From Didymella arachidicola (Eukaryota; Ascomycota; Dothideomycetes; Pleosporales; Didymellaceae), in assembly GCA_016630955.3 (NCBI GenBank), contig CM049995.1, positions 1,726,413 to 1,790,412 on the forward strand: a DNA stretch of 64,000 bases, in the 5' to 3' direction. Position 1 is the stretch's first letter. The number at the start of each line of letters is the position of its first letter. Below, piece after piece: positions 34,415 through 45,599 of this stretch. A program made the translations under genes and the position numbers. Under the pieces are notes generated by a model. That model saw only the letters and a program-made list of their open reading frames with translations. It was not told the origin of the DNA and made no database searches.

Positions 34415-36100
34415 ATGGCGACACCGTGGCCTCAGCAGCCCGCATGGCCCACCCCATTCCGCGAGCACGCTACACGCCTCAGCACCTACCTTCAGGACGC
34501 GCTGGCCTGTATCGATCGCACGCAAAGCCAGCCTGTGCCGGCAGACCTCGTCAAGGTCATTATACACGGCACGCTGACGTTTATACTGAAAGTACAACAC
34601 ACGCCTGACCTCAGCACGGTGTGCGACGCGCTTAGAATCCTGCAAACGGAGGCCAAAGCGTCCACAGAAAACGCCGCTCGAATGCTTAAGGCTGTCAAGC
34701 ACGAGCTTAAGACTGACATTAAGAACACCGCCGACACCGTTCACGCAATCGCCACGACCGTACAACAAAACATAAGGAACGGAGAGGAAGCAAGGACTGC
34801 AGCCAAGGAGGCGGTAGAGGTGGGTAAAACCAATCTACAGATGGCAAGACAGATCAAAAATGCAGGACCACAGACAGGCGGCGCGCTCAGCTATGCTGCA
34901 ATGGCAGCGAGGGGCGCACCGCTAGCAGGTACATCGAATACACAAGTTCCCAGAATGGCTCCTATGCAGACGCAGCGTGAAGTCGTCGTGACCATCAGAG
35001 ACCCCAGCACAGTGCTCAGCCTGCGGGCGATGAACCCGCGTAACTTCAATGCGCATGTAGAGCGCGCCATCGCGCAAAGCAGAAACGAAAATATTAACAG
35101 CATTAAGGTGCTCTCTTCGAACCAGTTAAAAAGCGGCGACCTCAGCATCAGAACGGCGACCAGCAAGGAGGTAGAAGCACTAAAGCAGTTCGCTGATGAC
35201 TGGGTCCACCGTGTCGGCAACAGAGCCTCGATACGGATCACGACCTACGGCATCATCGCACACAGCATACGTACCAGCACGATGGACCTGGATCGGTTCG
35301 AAGAGACGAGGGACCAGCTGCTGCTGGACAACAAGCCGTTCATCCCGCAGGCAGAGATCAAGTACATTGGATGGCTGACACGCAACGCACCCACGAAAGC
35401 CTTCTCCAGCATCACCATCGAGTTTAGCAGGCCAGAGGATGCTAACAAGATCATTGATGAGGGCCTCATCTGGCAAGGCCAGGTCTTCCAGTGCGAGCGA
35501 TACGAGCGACAGTGCCGAGTGAAGCAGTGCTTCAAGTGCCAACACTACGGCCACATAGGAACCCAGTGCAAGGCAACAATCGCATGTGGCTACTGCGCGC
35601 AAGAACACGAGAGCAGGGATTGTCGGTCCAAGCTCGACCGGAACGTACCCAGGAAATGTGCCGCCTGCCGAGGCGAGCACGAAGCGTGGAGCTACCAGTG
35701 CCCTACCAGGAGAGAAGAGAGGGCGAAAGCAAGGGCGGCATACGACGTACGCCCATACTACCACCCAGTCGCAGAGACACCAAGGAACAACATCCCACTG
35801 GTGACACCAGCGGCTATTGTCCGACGCAGCAGACTCGCGCAAGCCCCGGCATCGACGCAGCCGGCGCCAACCACCAGGAACCAATCGCAGACTGGACGAG
35901 GACAGAAGAGGACCAATGCGGGAACCACCGTTGACTCGGCGGAGCAGCACAACCCGTCGACTCACGCGAACGGCAGCCAAAGGCCGCAAAGGCACATCAT
36001 ACCTACCCGGAGGGCCATAGAGGCCACCGGGAACACCACACAACTAACACAGAACGGCAACGGCCAGCACATGGAGATCGACTCGGACAACGAAGCATGA
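34415..36100 (+). CDS. LINE ORF1 (gag-like zinc-knuckle protein)
   Basis: An uninterrupted 561-residue frame from ATG 34415. The N-terminal third is helical, including a probable coiled coil (about residues 65-145). The C-terminal half has three zinc knuckles in a row: CFKCQHYGHIGTQC (CX2CX4HX4C), CGYCAQEHESRDC and CAACRGEHEAWSYQC. A Gln/Asn/Thr-rich tail follows. By analogy it binds element RNA to form the ribonucleoprotein. Its stop codon overlaps the ORF2 start in ATGA, suggesting re-initiation coupling. Unlike ORF2 it carries no stop codon. Confidence 0.85.
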   Translation: MATPWPQQPAWPTPFREHATRLSTYLQDALACIDRTQSQPVPADLVKVIIHGTLTFILKVQHTPDLSTVCDALRILQTEAKASTENAARMLKAVKHELKTDIKNTADTVHAIATTVQQNIRNGEEARTAAKEAVEVGKTNLQMARQIKNAGPQTGGALSYAAMAARGAPLAGTSNTQVPRMAPMQTQREVVVTIRDPSTVLSLRAMNPRNFNAHVERAIAQSRNENINSIKVLSSNQLKSGDLSIRTATSKEVEALKQFADDWVHRVGNRASIRITTYGIIAHSIRTSTMDLDRFEETRDQLLLDNKPFIPQAEIKYIGWLTRNAPTKAFSSITIEFSRPEDANKIIDEGLIWQGQVFQCERYERQCRVKQCFKCQHYGHIGTQCKATIACGYCAQEHESRDCRSKLDRNVPRKCAACRGEHEAWSYQCPTRREERAKARAAYDVRPYYHPVAETPRNNIPLVTPAAIVRRSRLAQAPASTQPAPTTRNQSQTGRGQKRTNAGTTVDSAEQHNPSTHANGSQRPQRHIIPTRRAIEATGNTTQLTQNGNGQHMEIDSDNEA

Positions 36101-39100
36101 ATAGACACAACAGACTGAACATACTACAGTACAACGTAAGGAAGTCAAGAGACATGGTCATGGCGTCGCTGCTGCGCGATCCGGCGATCTACGACTTCGA
36201 CATCATCGCCATTCAGGAGCCGTGGAGGAACCCGTACTCCGCCACCACTCATCACCCGGCCAAGGATAGGTTCCACCTTTGCTACCCAACAGGAGACGCG
36301 GAAGGCCAAGCACGGGTCTACTTCTTTGTTAACAAGAGACTAGATTAGACAAAGTAGCGCTTTAAGGAGCGAACAAGAGACATTTGCTCCGTCATTATTA
36401 ACATAGACTCAACAGATAATCAGCAAAGCCAAGAGCGGCTTATCGTCCACAACGTCTACAACCCGCCAAAGACCTCAAGCAATTGACAGAGCGCATTACC
36501 GCAGGTGCGGGAGGCTTTAAGCCATCACCAGACAAACGAACAAGTGCTACTTAGTGACTTCAACCTGCACCATCCCCTATGGGGTGGACTGAACAGGGAG
36601 ACCACCGACCTAGAGTTAGAAGACCTGATAGACAGTATAGGGGACTTTGCGCTCCACAACACCCTCCCGCCGGGCACAGTCACGTAAGAAGAAGGCCGAG
36701 CGCAGTCTACGATCGACCTCTGCCTCGTGACAACGGGACTAATCGATAAAGTCATTAAGAGCGAAGTGGATACGAACCTAGCCCACGACTCAGATCATCT
36801 GCCTATAAGCACAACGCTAGATCTCACAGTGCAATCTCTAGAGAAGAGGCCGCGCAAAAACTAGAAGAGGCTGGACGAGAAACTGTATACGAAAACGCTA
36901 AGGCACTCCCTACCTCCGCTTCGAAGGCCACTCACTAAGACAGCGCTCGATGCATATACCAATAACGTGACTTCCGCAATCCAAGACGCTATACACAAAG
37001 CAGTACCCAATACTCTCCTGTCTTCCTACGCACGCGCAGGATGGACCAAAGAATGCAAAGCGGTGCTTGCTGAGACAAAACAACTGAGGAGAGCACACAG
37101 CCGACACCATACAGAAGAAACCTGGGAAGCATACCGCGCTGCAAGGAACTACAAAGTAAGAGCAATCTGCAAGGCACTGCGCAAAGCACACAGAGACCGC
37201 ATAGAGCGGGTGACAGAATCACCAGACGCGTTGTGGAAGCTAGCGAGGTGGGCACGTACAAGACATAACCAATTAAGCGGATGTATACCACGAATCCAAC
37301 ACCCTAACACCCAACGCGAGCTAGAAGACCCGGCGGACAAGGCTGAACTATTTCGAGACGTCTTCTTCCTAACGCCACCCGAAGCAGACTTGGGAGATAT
37401 AGAGCACGCTGCGTACAGCGGCCAGATCGACATGCCACCGATCGAGGAAAAGGAGGTGCGGACTGCCATCTAAGGAGCATCGCCCCTTAAAGCTCCAGGC
37501 CTGGACGGAATTACGAACAAGGCACTGCAAGCCGGGATTAACCTGATTGCAGTCTATCTGAAGAGAATCTTCAACCAAAGTCTGAGGCTGGGCTACTGCC
37601 CGGTCTCATTCCGAGCGTCTATCACAGCAGTCTTGCGCAAACCGGGCAAAACCAACTACGCGGTCCCCAAGGCGTACCGTCCTATCGCACTGCTCAACAC
37701 CATCGGCAAGGTCATGGATGCGATAGTGGCACGGAGACTGAGCTACCTCGTCGAGACCCACCACGTGCTTCCGCCAACCCACATGGGTGGAAGGAAGCAC
37801 CGGTCCACCGAGCACGCACTACACGCTGTCACGGCGAAGATCTACGAATAGTGGAACAACGGCAAGGACGGCCAGGTAGCCAGCCTCCTGCTGCTAGACG
37901 TATCCGGAGCTTTCGACAATGTGTCCCACAAGCGGCTGCTCCACAACCTGCGAAAGCGGAAGGTCGACGAGCATACAGTGCGCTGGATAGCAAGCTTCTT
38001 GAGCGACAGACACACTCACATCCTGGTCGATGGATTTAAATCCCAAGAATACGCAATCAACACGGGCATTCCGCAGGGCTCGCCCCTCTCCCCTCTGCTC
38101 TATATCCTCTACAACGCCGATTTAGTCGACCAGTGCAACGAGCAGACAGACGCTATGTCCACAGGGTACATTGACAATGTAGCCATCCTCGCCTAGGGCA
38201 AGACCACAGAACGAACGTGCGAAGTACTGGGCACAATACTCGACAAGGCACAGCAATGAGCAACCACACACGCCTCGGTCTTCGCTCCCGACAAGTTTCA
38301 GCTGACCCACTTCACAAGATCGCGCAAACGCATCAACGTCGACGCGCCTATCCAGACGGAGTGGGGCGAGATAAAGCTATCACCAACGTGCAAATACCTA
38401 GGCTTGACCCTCGACACCAAGCTGAAGTGGAAAGAGCATGTAGAGACGATCAAACAGAAGGCAACTCGCACAGTGCACACGCTGAGCAGCTTGGGCAGCT
38501 CCACCTGGGGCGTTCGGCTGCAAGACATGCGCAGGCTGTACGAAGCCATCGCGCTCCCACAGATGATGTACGCGTGCTCTATCTGGTCCAACGCCAACCT
38601 CAACGACAAGAAGCGCGGCTACACGCACAAGACGGTCGACGCCCTTTGCAGCATACAAGCAAGAGCAGCGAGAAGCATATGCGGCGCCTATAGAGCGACA
38701 TCGAGGGTCGCGCTCGACGTGGAGACATTCCTCCTCCCTATCGAGCAGCAGATCTGGAAGCACAACGCGGACGTCGTCACTCGACTCTCTTCGTCTAGGG
38801 CCATCGCGAAGACTGCGGGCTATGAGCCACGCGAACCGGTACCAGTGGTAATCGATAAGAACTACAAGGCACACAAGAGTCCCTGGCAGACAGCTTACGA
38901 GGCACTAAGGAGCAAGCAGGTGCGCGATCTTGACAAGCAAGAGCCGATCCCCCCATTCATCACACCGCCGTGGCGGAGATGGCCACACACCTACATCGAC
39001 AACGACGCGAACAAGGCCCGCAAATGCCATGATCGAGAATGCGCGGCAAACAAGAGCCTCAGCATCTACACGGACGGCAGTGGCATCGAGGGCGAGATCG

Positions 39101-40002
39101 GCTCCGCAGCAGTGTGCCCGCTAACACAACAGACGCTATCCGTACATATGGGATCCGACACACTGTCGACAGTATACGCGGCGGAACTGCAAGGCATCAG
39201 CCTGGCACTGCAGATCGCGCAGGGATATGTAGACGAAAGCGGCGAGCACAGACAGATAGTCATATACACGGACAACCAAGCCGCCATCTAGTCAATAGCC
39301 AAAGCCGAAGGGCGATCAGGCGCATACATCCTCGCAGACATTGCGCAACAGGTCCTGGACGTCCAGGACAAAGGATACTCGGTGACCGTCCGATGGATCC
39401 CTGCCCACGTGGGCATACCTGGAAACGAGGCCGCCGACCAGGCTGCCAAGGAAGCCACCGGATGGAGAGAGAACGGCCGCAGACAGCAGCCAGCAGACCC
39501 GCCTCCACAGCTATACCCGCTCAGGACAACGCTCAGACGGTGGTGCAAGACGCAAGCAGAGAGAGCCTGGATCAGCGCGTGGAGGGAAGAAAAGAAAGGC
39601 CGCGCGACATACAGACACACGCCGATGCCCACTAGAAAAGTGCTGCAGCTCCACGAGAGGCTTAGCAAGAGGGAGAGCGCGCTGCTGGTGCAACTGCGGA
39701 CCGAGAAGATCGGTCTCAACGACTTCCTCTTCAATCGACACGTTCCGGACATTACTAGCCCCGGCTGCAGCTGCGGAGAGAGGCGGCAGACCGTCGCTCA
39801 CGTCCTCCTCCGCTGCAGCAAGCACAAGGACCTCCGGAACCGCATCTTCGCCAACCTTTCCGGACGACACAGCCTCAGGACCATCCTGAGCACGCCGCAG
39901 CTAGCTACCAAAGCCATCCAGTATATGGAGCAGACGCAGATCCTTGGGCATATGGGGATCAGAGATACGCAGACGACGCCGAGTGTTGGGAGAAGACTGT
40001 AG
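36097..40002 (+). pseudogene. LINE ORF2: endonuclease, reverse transcriptase, RNase H; many stops
   Basis: One frame of about 1302 codons, with no frameshift, interrupted by stops. Order: EEP endonuclease (NILQYNVRKS, IIAIQEPWRNP), RT (LLLLDVSGAFDNVSH, GIPQGSPLSP, GYIDN where RTs have a YxDD box), RNase H (SIYTDGSGIEGEIGSA, TVYAAEL), and a C-terminal knuckle (CSCGERRQTVAHVLLRC). Stops include 36346, 36355, 36484, 36685, 36862, 37471, 37849, 38194, 38257 and 39289. Most lie where context suggests Trp (e.g. AILA*GKT, QAAI*SIAKAEG), i.e. TGG to TAG, TGA or TAA. The catalytic YxDD box also reads YIDN. Not functional. Confidence 0.88.
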
Positions 40003-40429
40003 GTACAGCGGACGCGACAGACGAGGCAGAGCGCCTCTATGAGCCTAGAATCACAGCATACAGTTAGAAGAACCAGTATCTAGATGGGCCGGCAAGCATA
40101 TTTAGATAGTGGTTGATGGAAGACGGCAGGGTACGGGGGCAGCTGGTTCTTCTTCGCGAAGGATGAAGTGGGGCGGCGCGGATCAACGTCCGCACCGCGT
40201 CCGCTGTCTGCCACAGCCTGTCACTCCGGGCATAGCTGCGCAGTACGCGGCTGAAACCGAGTAGGATGACTAAACTAAACTAAACTAACCACGCGTTATG
40301 TCGCTAGAGTCCGTAGTTAAGCACAGCCCATTATCATTGCGGATTTCCTTTGAACCCGCAGCGGGATGTCAGCGCGTGTCCCCATTCAACGTACATCAGT
40401 CACCATGACATAGAGCAGCATTGCAGGCG

Positions 40430-41795
40430 GGTGTTTCGAGCGTAAAGTACGCTTTAGTAGTTTGCAAGGAGTGTGGACATGGCGAGTTGCCCAGTCAGGT
40501 TAAGAGCCACATGCTGCGCGCCCATCCAGCCAAGCGCAAGCAAGCCAAATCAATTGCAGGTGAGATGGACAATTAGACTGGTTTGATCGATCATGTCAGC
40601 GAGTTGAAGGTGCTTAGTTGGGTTGTCGAGCCCATTCAGCAGCTGTCCGTGTACACAGAGGGGTTGTTAAGTCTGTTAGACCCCGATTGTTGCCGCCAGA
40701 TGTTCAGAAGCCGACGCGTGATGAAGAACCACTGGCGACATGTCCACGAGTGGTTGCCAGCAGGAAAAGGCGGACACCCATCTCATATGCAGCAGAAACA
40801 CATACGACAACGTATCAGCAAGAGTTGCAAGACCGTGCATTGCCAGCGGTTATTGGTGCAGGGCCAGGGTTCGATGAATTGCAAGGTCCGGCAGCCCGGC
40901 GAAGACGGTCCGAACGTGGTACTAGATGACGACGCAGCGTGGACACAGGTGAGTGAGCAGATGGTCAAGACGTGGGCCAATGCCGAGGCGTGGATGCAGA
41001 GCATCAGGGCGAGAGGGACGAAGAAGACTTGTCGTTAGAGAGGACACAGTGGTTCTCGTATTCGGTCGGAATGGAACAGCCAGAGTTGATGGCGTGCATC
41101 GAAGAGCCCGTGGCAGAGCCCGACTCCAGACAAGAGCAGCAGACCGAACTCGTCGAGGCAGTGATGTGAGCGGCAATGGAGGGGTTGGCGTGGTTCAGTC
41201 AAGCGTCCGTCATCCAGCAGATCGGTGTGCTCGTGCGGTTGGAGGCGATCCGCGCAGAGACGCACCAGACCAGCTACCAGCCGTTGCAGCCATACATGGA
41301 CGAGTATTCGATAGTGAAGCACGCGTGACCGTAGCAGCAGATGGTGATATTTTTCGCGCGAACACAACGGGAGCACGCGTGGAAGAAGCCCCGTTACCGG
41401 TTCATACGCCGGCAGCGAGACGCATGGGAGGCGTTCGTCGAGGAGGTAAAGCGAACCGCGGAAGGGAGGGCAGACGAGAAGAGGACGGTGAAGAGACGGA
41501 CGTATGTCACGGCGAAGAGGTTGTGGCGGACGACGTTGACGAGGGCATCGACGAGATGGAAACAGTTCAAGACACAACACCCAACGCCATTGTCGAGCTG
41601 ACGAAATTGTTGAGCATCCAGCGGGAGTGTGTGGACCTTCTCATCGTATTAATGAGCTAGAAGGTCACACGCAGGAAGTTTGACAGCGCGTTGGTGTGCG
41701 CGTTGGCCGTGTTGGGCGTCAAGAAGGACAATTGGAAGGGACCGGAGCTTTGTCCGCCCGTTTTGTCGGCCGTCGTCAAGGTGGCGCGAAATAAA
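40430..41795 (+). pseudogene. Decayed OrsD-like (DUF3505-type) gene
   Basis: Begins with a zinc-finger module VVCKECGHGELPSQVKSH, then AEMDN*TGL with a TAG at 40573-40575 where Trp is expected, CRQMFRSRRVMKNHWRHVHEW, and VHCQRLLVQGQGS. A frameshift near 41020 moves into RDEEDLSLERTQWFSYSVGMEQPELMACIEEPVAEP. Further stops occur near 41167 and 41326, another shift near 41590, and the final recognisable block is DSALVCALAVLGVKKDNWKGPE ending about 41795. The module order is that of the large fungal OrsD-like family, which I recognise by memory of its motifs. Related modules open the two subtelomeric genes at 54.6 and 58.1 kb. Confidence 0.75.
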
Positions 41796-42255
41796 AGATC
41801 TAAGATGTTGCGCAGATTGAGGATGGCTTTGCACGGCGTCTACGCAGACCTCTCTCGGCCGGTTTCTTTGCAGAGGATTTAACAGCCCTCAACCTCAACC
41901 TTTGAGACTGGCTGACACTGTTATCTTAGATACGCTCGCGCTCCACGCTCAATGTTGTTGTCTCAGAGGCAGTCGCCAGGCATGAATGTAAACATCGTCA
42001 ATGGTACCTTCACGTACATTACATGAAAGGTTGGGTTGTAGTTGTAGCCAGGGTGGCAAGTTCTTTCTATGTACCCGAGTAGAGTATTTGCGGTCAACTC
42101 AGCGTTGATGAGAATATGCTTTGTTCATTTTTTCCATTGGGGTTCTTCTAAAGAGATGCGTCGCCCTGGCTGTTCCTTTGGTTTTCTTGTAATCCACAAG
42201 ATCTAGCTCAGATCAGAACAGCCTGATCCGATGCCCAGATGCATTCCAGCTCCGT
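41796..42255. other. Spacer downstream of the OrsD-like pseudogene
   Basis: No gene seen; includes the 3' region of the minus-strand BTB gene. Confidence 0.4.
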
Positions 42256-43376
42256 TCAACTGAAGTCAAAATCTTTCAGTTGAGGACCGTTTGCAAGACA
42301 AATGACTGGATCGGCAATAGCCATCACCCTCGTACTAAGATCGCAACGGTGCTTGCGTATTTTGGGTTTGTCCGAGCTAATCCAAGCGGGAGATCGTATG
42401 CGCTGCAACTTGGTGTAGAGTTTGGGCATGGTCCATCCAGAAAATGGTGCCGTTGGAGCTGGCCATAACCCCTGCATCTCCATCTCCTTAATCAAGGCGC
42501 CATAAAGGATTGACCCGCACTCGAACGAGTTGCCATTCGGACACTGATACAGCTGGCTATGGTATTCCTGAATGAGTTCCTGCAGCTGCGAGAAGACAGT
42601 CCTGATCGCTTCGGACCGAGCGTCTTCGATTCGAGCTGCGCTGGAATTAGTCTCGCACGTCAACTTAGTCGCTTTGCTGACTTACTAACGCATGTCACTA
42701 TTGGAAGCCCCAAGGTTGGCAAGTCCTCGCTGTCTCGTCTGAAGGCGGCTGTTGTCGTCTGCGAAAACTCATCAGGAAGTCTGAGTACCCAAGCTATGCA
42801 CATCCAAAGTAAAAGCTCTCGGCAGAGGTGCGACGGAACAGGAGAGGTCTCTTTCAGATCCTCTACCCATCTTTCGGTGAACAACTCTAGCGCTTCTGCA
42901 CACTCGTAATAGTCAATAAGAACAGCCAGTTTAGCGAGCAACTCCAAAGATATCGTGCGTGGTATTTGGCGGTTGCGGTGATGGAGGACGTTGAGAAGAA
43001 CGAGCAGCGCCACCATATCCCAGTCCTCAGCGATTACGTGATAAAGGCTGTCAACCTCGTTACGAACCCCTTCCTTCCAACGATCCCCCGAGAGCATACC
43101 TTCAAATCTTGGAGAAGCTAATGTCAAATGACGCGAAGACACGTGATAATGAATTTCTTCTTCCAAAGTGCTGTAGTCGGCCAAGTATTGCCCGCAGGAG
43201 GACGCTGCAGGAGAAGTCACTTGACCGAAAACCCTCATGTCAGCGCATCCTTCGGCAGGAGTCGTGGCATCTTTTTTGACTTCGTCATGACTCCAGGGAG
43301 CGAAGCTTGCGTTTGGATTAACCAGAATGACTACCGTGTCTGCGTTGGGATCGATCTCGTGCACGACTTTGGCCAT
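42256..43376 (-). CDS. BTB/POZ-domain protein
   Basis: Two minus-strand exons. The first starts at ATG 43376 (MAKVVHEIDPNADTVVILVNPN) and carries the BTB core EIHYHVSSRHLTLASPRFEGMLSGDRWKEG, then the helical C-terminal part of the domain. It runs open to about 42700. The second begins near 42650 (NSSAARIEDARSEAIRTVFSQLQELI) and ends at 42256. Splice sites between 42640 and 42700 are not settled: GTTAGT/GTAAGT donors and several AG acceptors are close together. Total length is about 355-360 residues. An upstream in-frame ATG at 43475 would add 33 poorly conserved residues. Such fungal BTB proteins form a large family of mostly unknown function; protein-protein interaction is inferred. Confidence 0.85.
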
Positions 43377-45599
43377 AGTGGTGGCTGTCAAATGAATGGT
43401 GAGCGTGAGGAGACCGGTCGAAACGGTGCAAATCTGGGCGGGATATATCGAAAGAGTTAGTGAGCAGCTCACCACTCGTCTATCTGGACTGTGACAGGGT
43501 ATTACAGCCAGCCCCTGCTAGAGTTTTGCTACGTGGCATGACTTGCAGGTAGGCTAAATACAGCTTGCATGCTGACTCGATTCAAAGATTGTGTCGAAAA
43601 TGCCACATAGGGCTGTACACTATGCAGAAGTGGCTCTTGGGCGAGTCTAAGTTGTTGATTGACTGGGTCCCGTTGCGACAAGGCACCCTCGGACGGGCGG
43701 CGCGGGCCTTTGCCCCCGTGAGCCACGCCCACACGATTGGCTAAGTAAGCGTATCGCCGTGAGCGCCTGCAGCAGCGTCAAGACCCAAGTCATCTGGCTA
43801 CATCACACGAATGTGCGGTTCTGGACATGTGTATAGAGATGCTGGCGGGTACCGGTATGCGAAATTGAGGCTTTCGAGTGGCGATAAATGTAGGGTTCCA
43901 ATACCCTGGTAGCTCATTTCAAAGATACTGCGCTCGTGGTTTTGAATCGGTAAGCAGGTCAACGCACAAAGAGTGCACCATTCGGGCTCCTTGAAGGGCT
44001 GTCGTCCTACATGGCAGCGGGCGAATCGACGGGCTGGTGTGCCAACTCCAATCCTTTTTTCCCTCTTTGCGACCTCGATATTTAGCTCACTTCCTTTAGG
44101 CAACAGCCTCGCTACTTCGGGCCGCTCCGACAGTGTGCGTCCAAACAAAATTTTTGAATAAGTAAGGATTCGGAGCCTCCAACAAGACAATTCTAATCAG
44201 ATATGCTAGTTTGAAGCACAGTTTCCATGCGGCGTTTAGTGTAAGAAGGTGTATCGCGTTGGGCAGACGATCGAGCACGAGTGCGAGCAGAAGAGGTCGT
44301 GTCGCGCAGAGTATTGGCTCGAACCGAGCGTACCTGCTGACTAACCGCTTTTTCGAGTGCTGCAGATGGAAAGGATTGCGACTGGGACGCATCGGCAACT
44401 CGATCACGTGCTAAAGGTCTGCCACTGTGCGGGTCGTGTCTCGCGTTCTGTTTTCGCGGGTTCTGCCGTAGCACATTGCACCTTTCCCCGCAATAGCGTT
44501 GTTGGGTACCGAACGGCAGATACGTGAGCTTTGATGACCTCAAACTGCTTACGCGCAGTCCCTTGTGTTAGACGTAGTCACACTCGTTGGTGCTTTGATG
44601 ACAAGATGCCAGAAGTCATGACGATCATGTTGTATGCGTATGTGCATATGCATGATGAGTTTTTCCTATTCACTTGATTATCAATCTACCGGGCCCGAGC
44701 TCTCAACGAAATGCTGACACACAGCTCAACCATCGCCACCCAAAGTCAGTCTACTTCTTCGCCCTCGACGGCCATCCTCCCAACCCTGCGCGTTCCTCCT
44801 TCTCTGTTTAGCTGGTGCACTTACAGATTGGGTGAAGGCGTGCAAATTGTTCGCTCAAGTTGGTCAGCTGTACGCATTAGCGCGACTCAGCGCAAGCTGG
44901 TGCTAAATGCTACATACCTTACTGTAGTTGGCTATATGCCTCGTGTTGGTGCTAAATTAGTCGGCTTCCAGTCCATGACATTTGCCGAGCATTTCTTCGT
45001 GTGCGCGCTGAGCAGCCAGGACTGGCTCCGCCCGCGCTACGACACCTTCCATGGGGTCTTTAACGTAGCGGACTTTGTGTATTGTGGCGGGTCTTTTGTA
45101 ATTAAAAGGAGCGTCTCAGTGTGACGGTAGAGAAAGTCAGCGACGCAGGTCTCGCAGATGCAGTTTCTAGCGATCTCCGTTGCCATATTCTCAACTTGCA
45201 GGGAGTGACTGGCGCTGAGGCAGCTCCTCTATGTAACCGCAGAATTCATGTTCTTTTGTGGTGATACTTTGCGTCGTTGAAAGTCTGCTTCCGCACGCGG
45301 GATAGTAACGCGACGATCGTTGCGCGACAACATCGATCTAAAAACCTTTTCTGGTCAGCGAATTTTTGGCACAAAATTTGTCTATCTGAACTCGCTGCAC
45401 GGACATTTTTCAGTGCATTAGAAACAGTCAATATTATGTGGAGTTATGCTGTTGAGGGGAAAGTATGTCTTGGTGCTCACGTGCATTGATTGACCCGGTT
45501 TGTCTGCGTGGGGCACGCACCCGCGAACGCGTACTAGGTAGATGCCTACATCTCGCTTCATCCTCAACCTCCACGCCCGCCAACGCGACCGCTAACTCC
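43377..45599. other. Gene-poor spacer
   Basis: About 2.2 kb without a convincing gene. A 137-codon frame at 44711-45124 (MLTHSSTIATQSQSTSSPST...) has Ser/Thr-rich and hydrophobic stretches but no family I recognise and no intron support. It may be chance or a young gene. Confidence 0.3.

Larger units (their letters stand above)
34230..40290 (+). mobile_element. Tad1-like LINE retrotransposon, full length but inactivated
   Basis: Two consecutive ORFs (gag-like with zinc knuckles; endonuclease-RT-RNase H) followed by a 3' UTR ending in the short repeat CTAAACTAAACTAAACTAA at 40270-40288, the simple-repeat tail typical of this LINE group. ORF1 and ORF2 overlap by ATGA at 36097-36100. The 5' boundary is uncertain (34190-34400), and I found no convincing target-site duplication. 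Confidence 0.85.

Noticed and set aside
34190..40310. Target-site duplication of the LINE
   Set aside because: No matching direct repeat was found around the CTAAA tail and the uncertain 5' end.
44711..45124. Possible 137-residue gene
   Set aside because: No recognised motif, no intron evidence, composition close to chance; kept only as a note in the spacer entry.
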